From Cafeteria roenbergensis (lineage: Eukaryota > Sar > Bigyra > Bicosoecida > Cafeteriaceae), in NCBI GenBank assembly GCA_008330645.1, contig VLTN01000016.1:434001-498000 (forward strand): 64,000 nt of DNA. Direction: 5' to 3'. How positions within the stretch are numbered: the first letter of the stretch is position 1; every line of letters starts with the position of its first letter. Positions 9,901 to 18,405 of the stretch are shown in pieces. Made by a program: the position numbers and the translations under genes. Below the pieces are notes generated by a model. The model ran no database searches. It was given only the letters and a program-made list of their open reading frames with translations, and was not told where the DNA came from.

Positions 9901-11158
9901 ATGCCGCCAGCTGCGCAGCCAGATGCTGATGGAGTCGCGGCACGGCCTGCGCGGCGCGCCGCCCAGCCGGCTGCCGGCGGCATTCCGACGGCGCCGGTCG
10001 GTTGCTGGCGGCTGCTCGTTGTGGCGGGCCTCGGCTTGCTTGCAACGGGCGCAGTGATGAGCACCATGACAGACACTGGCAGGGTGCTACGACAAGGGGG
10101 GCGTGTTTCGGACCCGCCTGGCGCGGCTGACGGGAGCGGGAGCACGCCATCCCCGGAGCGGGCACGTCTCGAACGAGTCTGGGAACGCGCCGCCAGTCCT
10201 GAGCAGCGCGTCTGCGACACCCATGCCTTCGCCATCCCCAGCAGCCACCCCCTCTCCCACGCCACCGCCCCAGCGGTCGAAGGTGACCTGCATTGGCGTC
10301 GGGCCCGTCACGGGCAACCAGGCACGTTGTGTGATCGCTTACTCGCTTTTTGTGCCGCATTCCCGGGCGCTTCCAAAGATGGACCGCTACCTCACGGGCC
10401 TGCAGGCTCGCCGCTTTGAGGCCGGGTACCACTTCCCGGGGTGGGAGACCAGGTTGTACCTGGACGGGCGCTTCACCAAGGGCATGGCCGACGTCATTCG
10501 CAAGCTCGGCTACAACGTCGTGCACCTCGGCCCGTCCGACACGAGCCTGCCAGAGTGGCACCACATGGCCTCCCGCATGCTCGTCATCGACGACCCCGAA
10601 GTGGACGTGTTTATGATGCGAGACCTGGACTCGGCGCTGTCGCCTCGCGATGCCATCTCGACGTGGGCGTGGATGACCTCTGGGGCGTCGTTCCTCTCCA
10701 TGCACGACCACTTTGCTCACGTGGACATCATTCTGGGAGGCATGTGGGGCGGGCGGACAGAGGCAGCGCGCAGGCTCATCGCTCCGAATGGCATTGCCGC
10801 ATTTCTCGACTCGGCTGCCAAGATGGATGAGAAATTCGGAAACGACCAGATCCTCATCGCCAAGCTGGTGTACCCCAAGATCCACCCCGAGGTGCTGCAC
10901 TTTGACTTGACGCAGGCCGCGTGCAAGCACGACGGAAAGATGTGCGTTCCCTTCCCCATGGTGCCGCACACTGGCCACAAGATCGAGGGTCACGTCGGGG
11001 AGGTCATCGGCAGCCTGGCGCTCATGCCGAGGCACGTGGACGTGGCCTGCAAAGAGCTGGTGGGCGGCCTAGAGAACACGCCCGTGTTCGAGGAGGCGGA
11101 CCTTCAAGCACAGTGGCTGGGAGGCGCCTGGCCCAGGATGCGGGGATTCTGCAAGTGA
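9901..11158 (+). pseudogene. Glycosyltransferase-like copy 2, frame broken by one extra base
   Basis: This is the middle copy of the array. Compared with copies 1 and 3 it carries one extra base near 10138-10142 (GGGAGCGGGAGCACG against GGGAGCGGGGCACG and GGGAGCGGAGCACG). The membrane-anchor frame from 9901 therefore runs on to a stop at 10419 in the wrong frame, while the whole catalytic domain stays open to 11158. An ATG at 10223 (MPSPSPAATPSPTP) could start an unanchored 311-residue protein. All signature motifs (RDLDS, DHF, GGMWGGR) are intact, so the break is very young, a sequencing error, or tolerated. Differences from copy 1 include KFGNDQ for KFKNDQ and GEVIGSLA for GEIVGSRA. Confidence 0.7.
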
Positions 11159-12139
11159 GCAGCCGGCTGGCTGGCGCCCGGCGCGGCTACCCACACAAGG
11201 GCGGCCTTGTCCCGCGCAGCTGCTCGCCGACTCAGCCTCAGGCCCGTGCCGAACGCGGGCGGCCCGTGCCGACCGGGCGCGGGTTGGGCCCGCAGACGCT
11301 GTCTCCCCCTGTCCTGCGCCTCCCTGTTGTTCTGGCGGGGCTCGGCTGTGCTGTGTGGTGTGCGCCAGGCTCGGTGGGTGTGTCCAAGGCGGATCGCGCC
11401 AGGTTGATGCATAGTTGCGAGGGTGGCTTGGGGTGCGAGGGTGGCTTGGGGTGCGGTCGTGAAGAACGGAGTGCTCCTTGCAATCCCATCCCCCCTTCCC
11501 AGACGCACGCACGTGTGGCGTGTCGAATCAGCAGGCTGCGGGGCGCGTCGCGGTGGCCCTGGGGCGCAACTCCTCTCTCCGGCGCACGGGGCGAAGCCAG
11601 ACGCGGGCAATCAAGCCTCTGCTGAACCGACGCACCCCGTCACACCAGAGTTCGAGGCCTAGTTGGGGGGCCAAATGCTGAGTGCTCAGACCCGAACTAC
11701 CCGACCGGCAACTTGCGGCACCACATCATCGCTGTCCGCTGCCCTCCCCGAGCCAGTCGCACATGTGTCGCCCTGCCTTTGACCCCGCAACACGCGGGGC
11801 CGGCTCCATCAGCCAGACCCAGGCTTCGCGCGAGGCCGTGCGCCGAGCGCACGGTTTGCAGCAACGCAACTCGCGCGTGATGCTGAGCTTGCCTTGTCCG
11901 CTCGAGTCCCCCGTCGCAATCAACGACGCAGCGTGTGTACCGCGTGCGACGGCGACTGCGACTGCGGTCGGGGCGCGAATGCAGCTGCCGCTGGGAGCCG
12001 CGCAAGCGAAGCGCGGCTGCTTCGCCCAATCGAGTCCCGAAACGGGCGATGCATCACTGCTCAGGCAGAGTCCCCGATTCGCACAGCGGCTGGAAGCACT
12101 TCTCGTCCGGCCCGCTTCGTGCCCAGGCCCCGGGGGCCG

Positions 12140-13396
12140 ATGCCGCCAGCTGCGCAGCCAGATGCTGATGGAGTCGCGGCACGGCCTGCGCGGCGCGCCG
12201 CCCAGCCGGCTGCCGGCGGCATTCCGACGGCGCCGGTCGGTTGCTGGCGGCTGCTCGTTGTGGCGGGCCTCGGCTTGCTTGCAACGGGCGCAGTGATGAG
12301 CACCATGACAGACACTGGCAGGGTGCTACGACAAGGGGGGCGTGTTTCGGACCCGCCTGGCGCGGCTGACGGGAGCGGAGCACGCCATCCCCGGAGCGGG
12401 CACGTCTCGAACGAGTCTGGGAACGCGCCGCCAGTCCTGAGCAGCGCGTCTGCGACACCCATGCCTTCGCCATCCCCAGCAGCCACCCCCTCTCCCACGC
12501 CACCGCCCCAGCGGTCGAAGGTGACCTGCATTGGCGTCGGGCCCGTCACGGGCAACCAGGCACGTTGTGTGATCGCCTACTCGCTTTTTGTGCCGCATTC
12601 CCGGGCGCTTCCAAAGATGGACCGCTACCTCACGGGCCTGCAGGCTCGCCGCTTTGAGGCCGGGTACCACTTCCCGGGGTGGGAGACCAGGTTGTACCTG
12701 GACGGGCGCTTCACCAAGGGCATGGCCGACGTCATTCGCAAGCTCGGCTACAACGTCGTGCACCTCGGCCCGTCCGACACGAGCCTGCCAGAGTGGCACC
12801 ACATGGCCTCCCGCATGCTCGTCATCGACGACCCCGAAGTGGACGTGTTTATGATGCGAGACCTGGACTCGGCGCTGTCGCCTCGCGATGCCATCTCGAC
12901 GTGGGCGTGGATGACCTCTGGGGCGTCGTTCCTCTCCATGCACGACCACTTCACTCACAGAGACATTATGATGGGAGGCATGTGGGGCGGGCGGACAGAG
13001 GCAGCGCGCAGGCTCATCGCTCCGAATGGCATTGCCGCATTTCTCGACTCGGCTGCCAAGATGGATGAGAAATTCGGAAACGACCAAGTTCTGCTCGCCA
13101 GGCTGGTGTACCCCAAGATCCACCCCGAGGTGCTGCACTTTGACTTGGCGCAGGCCGCGTGCAAGCACGACGGAAAGATGTGCGTTCCCTTCCCCATGGT
13201 GCCGCAAACCGGGCGCCTCATCGAGGGTCACGTCGGGGAGATCGTCGGCAGCCGGGCGTTCATGCCGAGGCACGTGGACGTGGCCTGCAAAGAGCTGGTG
13301 GGCGGCCTAGAGAACACGCCCGTGTTCGAGGAGGCGGACCTTCAAGCACAGTGGCTGGGAGGCGCCTGGCCCAGAATGCGGGGATTCTGCAAGTGA
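12140..13396 (+). CDS. Type II membrane glycosyltransferase-like protein, copy 3 (418 aa)
   Basis: Same length and layout as copy 1: anchor at about residues 33-53, stem, RDLDS and GGMWGGR. It is the most divergent copy, and its changes cluster in the catalytic part. They include HFTHRDIMMGGMWGG for HFAHVDIILGGMWGG, NDQVLLARL for NDQILIAKL, a DLAQAACKH change, PQTGRLIEG for PHTGHKIEG, and SRAFMPRH. The anchor and stem are almost unchanged. Either copy 3 is closest to the ancestral form or it received a tract from a paralogue elsewhere. The frame is open back to 11894, but the MPPAAQ start shared with copy 1 is preferred. Confidence 0.75.
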   Translation: MPPAAQPDADGVAARPARRAAQPAAGGIPTAPVGCWRLLVVAGLGLLATGAVMSTMTDTGRVLRQGGRVSDPPGAADGSGARHPRSGHVSNESGNAPPVLSSASATPMPSPSPAATPSPTPPPQRSKVTCIGVGPVTGNQARCVIAYSLFVPHSRALPKMDRYLTGLQARRFEAGYHFPGWETRLYLDGRFTKGMADVIRKLGYNVVHLGPSDTSLPEWHHMASRMLVIDDPEVDVFMMRDLDSALSPRDAISTWAWMTSGASFLSMHDHFTHRDIMMGGMWGGRTEAARRLIAPNGIAAFLDSAAKMDEKFGNDQVLLARLVYPKIHPEVLHFDLAQAACKHDGKMCVPFPMVPQTGRLIEGHVGEIVGSRAFMPRHVDVACKELVGGLENTPVFEEADLQAQWLGGAWPRMRGFCK

Positions 13397-13788
13397 GCAG
13401 CCGGCTGGCTGGCGCCCGGCGCGGCTACCCACACAAGGGCGGCCTTGTCCCGCGCAGCTGCTCGCCGACTCAGCCTCAGGCCCGTGCCGAACGCGGGCGG
13501 CCCGTGCCGACCGGGCGCGGGTTGGGCCCGCAGACGCTGTCTCCCCCTGTCCTGCGCCTCCCTGTTGTTCTGGCGGGGCTCGGCTGTGCTGTGTGGTGTG
13601 CGCCAGGCTCGGTGGGTGTGTCCAAGGCGGATCGCGCCAGGTTGATGCATAGTTGCGAGGGTGGCTTGGGGTGCGGTCGTGAAGAACGGAGTGCTCCTTG
13701 CAATCCCATCCCCCCTTCCCAGACGCACGCACGTGTGGCGTGTCGAATCAGCAGGCTGCGGGGCGCGTCGTGGTGGCCCTGGGGCGCA

Positions 13789-14101
13789 GATACTCTTCGG
13801 ACGCGTGCAACTCTCATCGCCACACGGCTTCTGCCGGGCGCCTCCAGCGCCTGGAATCCGCAAGACTTGGTTTGGGCATCAGGCGTGTCAACGGCACGAG
13901 GCTGCGGGTGGTGGCAGCGAGGGAATGCCGCGTGTCGCTTTCTCGTCCATCCGAACCTCGCCGCTCTCGCCTCCCGGACGTGCCGCTGCGGCGGTCACGG
14001 CTCTGCCACAGCCACGAACTCCAAACATGCATTGCGAACCTCGGCGACAGCACAGCGCTTGCGCGCAGCCAAGTTCGCAGGCGGCGCACGGACGGTGTAA
14101 C
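13789..14101. other. Unique sequence between the array and the TFIIH gene
   Basis: About 310 bases starting where homology to the repeated unit ends. They should contain the promoter of the TFIIH p52 gene. I see no exon, RNA gene or clear element in them. Confidence 0.4.
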
Positions 14102-17100
14102 ATGGTGCCTGCCAAGGACGAGGAGCGGGTGCTGGGACCGCCCTTGGCTTCCCTGACCCGCGCCGGCTTGATCGTCCCTGGCATGGCCCGCCGCTCCGTC
14201 GTCGCCGACGACACGCTGCTGCACTTCGCGAGGTCGCTTCCAGGTGCCGAGCTCGTCGAACTCTATGCGTGCACGTGGTGCACCCAGTCCATGGTCCAGG
14301 GCCTCGCTCCCGCCGCGCGCCAGTGAGCAAGCCCTCAGCAGGCACATGCTCTTGCCTTGCGCGCAGCCCAGGGAGGAGAGGACAGCTTGCTCCAGGGCGT
14401 GCATAGCCTACTTTGCGTGCTGGTTGGTGAACTGCACTGCCAGCGCTCGGGTTGCGAGTCGTCGCATGGGCCATTGATGCCTCCTGTTTTGCGCTGGGCA
14501 TCGCAGAGTGCTTCTCCGCCTGTCCATCATCAACCATGCCGTCTCAAGCGGCCTTGTTCGCTCCTGGTTTCAGCCTGTCCACCGTGACAATGCGGAGGGC
14601 GCCCTTCAGGAGCTGATCGACCTGCGCATTGTGAGCTGGTGCGGCTGCTGCTGTGTTCTCTGCCCGAGCCGGGCGGATTCGAGGCCGATGCGCGGCCAAC
14701 GGGCGGCACCATGTCTCACTGGTTCGCGGGTGAACCTTGTAGCCGCATTGTTGTTGGAGCGCCAGCCAAACCAAACCCGCGGCGCTGCCGTCCAGCCAGT
14801 GTTGCCCAGCACCACACTGTGCTGCCCCTGCCACCCGCCGTCCCCGTTCCGCGTCCCGATCTCCGCAGCTTGGCCGATCTACCACCCCAGTCAAGGCACT
14901 CACCGAGTCTGGCCGCGTGGAGGTGGTTGCGGGGGCGGTGAAGCTCATCCCAGTCGTTCGCGACCGGGTCCAGCGCCTGCTCGCCGCCCCTGGCACTCGC
15001 CCCTGGAGCGCAGAAGCAGCGGCCCTCCCGTCCGCAGTGCCAGTCATTCTCTCTGATCCGGCCTTGTTGGGGGAGGTTCCCGACGGTGCGGCGCCGGCCA
15101 CCGTCGCCATTGCCCGCGTTCGCCAAGCGGCAGTCGAGGCGGCGGCAGCTCCCTCCCGCGCCTCCATTGAGAGACGTGCGTCTCTCAAGTGGGAGCGCAT
15201 TCTCGCGTTCCTGGTGGGCCAGCCGGGCGCTGCGGCGCCTCCCCCCGACGTCCTTCGCTTCCTCCTGGCGTCTGGGCTGCTCGTGCCTCTCACTGCGTCT
15301 GGCAGACGACGATTCCACGCGCAGGTGGCGGAGGCGGCCCTCGACCGGCCGCCGACACAGGAGGAGTCGAGAGCCGCGGACGGGGCGGCGGGAGGGGAGG
15401 AGGGGGGGGCGGGCGGCGCCTCCGAGGGTGCCGAGGGCGGCAGTGCGGAGAGCTCCGACGAGGCGGCGCTGCGGCGTGTTCTGCGGCAGGGACGGGCCCA
15501 CCTATCCCCCCGCGGCTATAGGTTCCTGCTGGCAGACACGGAGCAGCAGCTGTGGACCGTGGTGCGGCACTACGTGTCGAGCCGAGCGCCCAGGCCTGAC
15601 GCGGCTGGTGGCGCTGCCTCGGGGGGTGGCGGGGCGGGGGTGAGCGCTGGCGCTGTGGTGCGGCTCCTGATGCGTTTGGGTCACTGCTCCCCTGGCGATG
15701 CCGTGCCGCTAGCGGCGCTGTCGGGCGCCGAGAGACTCGTGCTTGCCGACCTTGAGGCCCTGGGCGTTGTTGTCACGGACGGTGCTGCTGCCGCTGCTCA
15801 GCGAGCCAAGGACGCCGCCGTTGCCGAGGCGGCGCTCGTGGCCACGGAGCGGCTTGGAGCAGCGCACGAGCAGGCCTCAGCTGCAACTAGCAGCAGCTCT
15901 AGCAGCAGCAGCAGCAGCTCTAGCAGCAGCAGCTCTAGCAGCGCAAGGGACATGGTGACCGTCGCTGCTGCTGCCGAGGCGCGCCGGCTGGCCGAGGGCA
16001 TGGCAGCGCAGCTCGCGGAACAAGCGGGCGTTGCGGCTGACAGGTTTTATGTGTCCTCGCTGGCATCCGCGCTGCTTTCCTCGACCAAGTCGAGCCAAGC
16101 CAGCGCTGCGAGCCTGGCCGCGGAGGACACGGTGGAGGGCGCAGCTGCGCGAGCGCACGCCGGAAAGCAAGGCGGCCCAGGCGGCGGCCGGGGCAAGCTG
16201 ACGTCGCAGGGGTGGAGCGGGGGACTAGAGGGGCGGGCCTTCTCTCGCTCTCCTGCTCAGGCACTCGTCGCACAGGCCCAAGGCGCAAGCGCTGCTGCTG
16301 CGGAGGCAATGGGGTCTGGGGGAGCAGCGCCGCTGGACGGGCTGCGATTGGAGATCTTTGCGGAGCGGAACTTTCGCCTGTACTCGCAAACAACAAGGGC
16401 GGTCCACGCCAGCCTGCTGGGTAAGCATGTGGTTGGGCCCCGCGGCGGGCAGCGGCAGCGGCAGCGTCGCGCGTCCCGTGACGATTGCTTGCCAATGGCA
16501 CACCTTTGCTTCCGCCGCTCGTGTGCGCTCCCCCTCCCTCCGCCCCACGCACAATTCCGCTGCGCGTCGCAGCGATTTTCTCAGAAGTTGAGTTCCGCCT
16601 GCCGAATATGATCGTGTCACGCCTGACGCGCGAGTCCGTGGGCCGGGCGCTCGACCTTGGAGTGACCGCGGCGTGCATTCGCGAGTTTTTGGAGCGCCAT
16701 GTCCACCGGCGGGCAAAGGAGTCAGGTTTTGGTGTGCCCGACAACGTCAAGGACCAAATTTACCTTTGGGAAATGGTGAGTCTCGCGGCGAAACGCGGGC
16801 GGCGGGCCTCGGCTTGGGGCCAAAACACGACGCGCAAACCCGTCGCCGCAGCCTCCACCCCACAACCCTCGGCTTCCCGTGGCCCCGACTTGCCCGCAGG
16901 AGCGCAAGCGCCTGGTGTCCACGCCAGCGATGAAGATTGACAACTTCAGGGACGAGGGCGAGTGGGAGGTCACTGTGGAGCACCTGCGGTCCAGAAATGG
17001 CTTGCTGCACATGCTTGAGGACCGACGCGAGCTGTGGTGCGCAGCGAGCGAGTTTGACGGCCTGCGCGCGCGCCTGGGCGAGTGGCGAGCGTCACGGGCG

Positions 17101-17109
17101 CCCGTGTGA
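14102..17109 (+). CDS. GTF2H4: TFIIH core subunit p52/Tfb2, five exons
   Basis: Exons: 14102..14322, 14507..14630, about 14896..16420, 16573..16775, 16900..17109. Donors are GTGAGC, GTGAGC, GTAAGC and GTGAGT, and all joins keep frame. The exon 3 acceptor could be 14891 or 14896; only 14896 is in phase. Family landmarks run in order. Exons 1-2 give LVELYACTWCTQ and VLLRLSIINHAVSSGLVRSWF, matching the p52 LY-x-ATCLAVFR...LVMRLLF region. Exon 3 has LSPRGYRFLLADTEQQLW and NFRLYSQT. Exon 4 has AIFSEVEFRLPNMIVSRLT and then RESVGRALDLGV. Exon 5 has ERKRLVSTPAMKIDNF and the terminal p52 domain. In known systems p52 anchors and stimulates XPB in transcription initiation and nucleotide-excision repair. 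A Ser/Ala-rich insert (about residues 430-480) is lineage-specific. Confidence 0.92.
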
Positions 17110-17333
17110 CGATACACGCGCCCTTGCGCAACTTGGCGTGCATGGCCAGGCAGCTGCCAGCGCGAATGTGGCAGTGCAGCAAACGCGCCTGGCGCGCCCT
17201 CTGCCGCAAAAACTGCGACAACGCCCATCACGCACTCCGAGAAAACCGACCCGAGAGCCTGTTGGCCTCTGCCCGCCCTGCGCCGCACGAAAGGCCCCCA
17301 ACGGGGACTCGCTCTTGCCTCTCTGCCGGAGTC

Positions 17334-18053
17334 ATGGGTTCGTGCTCCAGCAAGCAAGTGAGGCCAGGGCCGAGGCTTGCGCCTGGTCGGCGGCAATCGC
17401 GGCGCCGCCGGTCCCGCCGCCAATCCCCGCCAGGCGGGTGTGGCCTCGGCCGATCGCGCTCCCCCCTCCCGCCGCCGCGCGCAATGCGTCAGTGTGGCCT
17501 CGACCGCGCGTGCCTGGGCCGCGCCACGCTTTCTGGCTTGCTAGTGTGTGGCCCCGGCGGGTGTTCTCCTGGTGGCCTCCGCCTCGCAGCCTGTTCATTC
17601 GGAGACGGAGCGCAACTACGCCACCATTCCCTCGGACGGAGGGGGCGAGCGCGTGATCAAAAACAGCATCATCTACAACAAGCAGGTGAGCCTCGCCACG
17701 GCCCCGCGCGGAGTCCGCTCGGGCTCTGAGACTGGCCACCAACGCCTACATCTCTGCACGCGTTCAATGCAGCTCCCCGTTGCCCCGCATCTGCCCCGTG
17801 CTCCCCGCAGGCGCTGCAAGCGCGTAGGGACCGGAAAGAGGAGCTTGCCAAGATCAACGAGCGCCACAAGGCGGAGCGGGAGGAGCTGGAGAGGCAGGAG
17901 CGGGAGGAAGCGGAAGCCGCAACTCCAGCACGCGGGGCGCCCGCCGCCGGTCCAGCCCCGCCTGCCCAAGCCGGGCCCGATGCTGCCGCCGCGCCGGCGG
18001 GAGCCGAGTCTGGCGCTGCGGCTGACGCAGCCTTGGCATCGCCTTCCGCGTGA
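17334..18053 (+). CDS. Small N-myristoylated coiled-coil protein, three exons (120 aa)
   Basis: Exons 17334..17357, 17590..17685 and 17811..18053. Donors are GTGAGG and GTGAGC, acceptors CTCGCAG and CCCGCAG, and every join is phase 0. Exon 1 encodes only MGSCSSKQ, a near-ideal myristoylation signal (Gly2, Ser6, Lys7) with Cys4 available for palmitoylation. Exon 2 gives ERNYATIPSDGGGERVIKN and SIIYNKQ. Exon 3 starts with a charged helix (RRDRKEELAKINERHKAER) likely to form a coiled coil, and ends in a disordered Ala/Pro tail. I do not recognise the family. The sequence predicts a peripheral membrane adaptor anchored by two lipids. It lies tail-to-tail with FAN1. Because the first exon is tiny, ordinary gene finders would miss or truncate it. 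Confidence 0.72.
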
Positions 18054-18405
18054 CCAAGCCGACCTCCGCCCCGCCTTCACAGCCGGCAGTGTCGTGGAGG
18101 CCTGGCGCCTCACCCTGCTTGCGTTTTCATAGGCCGAGTTCATTGGCTGCGTTGGAGAGTCAGATTCATTTGGATGGGCCCCTCAGCTAGTTGGGGGGCA
18201 TTGCGACGCCTCAGTGCGTGGCTTCGTGTGGCCGGCGCTTGCGGTGGGCAGCGCAGCCGGACGCCTGAGGCGTGTCTCAGGGGCCGCCGTTCGTGACCTG
18301 GGTGGTTCCTGGCAGGCGCTGCAAACCAGAGCGCTGAAAGCGCGCGCTGCCCAGCTGCTGCGCATCACACAAACACTGCGGGGCGGCGAGGGGCAGGCGC
18401 GAGCT
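18054..18405. other. Convergent intergenic region
   Basis: About 350 bases between the stop codons of the small myristoylated protein (+) and FAN1 (-). It should hold both 3' ends. No AATAAA is visible and no other feature stands out. Confidence 0.4.

Larger units (their letters stand above)
6854..13788 (+). repeat. Head-to-tail triplication of a ~2.3 kb glycosyltransferase unit
   Basis: Three copies begin at the same TCTCTCCGGCGCACGGGG block: unit 1 6854..9294, unit 2 9295..11573, unit 3 11574..13788. Homology ends at TGGGGCGCA near 13788. Each unit includes about 600 bp of upstream sequence, one gene and about 400 bp of 3' flank. Copies are nearly identical by eye, including noncoding parts, so the expansion is recent or kept uniform by gene conversion. 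Unit 1 carries about 165 bp extra near 6905-7070. Unit 3 lacks about 40 bp present in the others (near 11708) and has only one copy of an 18-bp repeat that units 1 and 2 carry twice (9138..9173 and 11417..11452). Confidence 0.95.

Noticed and set aside
9815-11035. 406-aa His/Arg/Val-rich frame on - across glycosyltransferase copy 2, with relatives in the other two units
   Set aside because: It is antisense to the catalytic domain and recurs only because the units are duplicated.
6854-13788. Transposon or virus-like origin for the repeated unit
   Set aside because: The repeats are direct and head-to-tail with no terminal inverted repeats, target-site duplication, transposase, integrase or capsid gene; simple segmental duplication explains them.
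17334-18053. LAMTOR1-type identity for the small lipid-anchored protein
   Set aside because: It shares only the N-terminal acylation signal; the rest of the sequence and the length do not fit.
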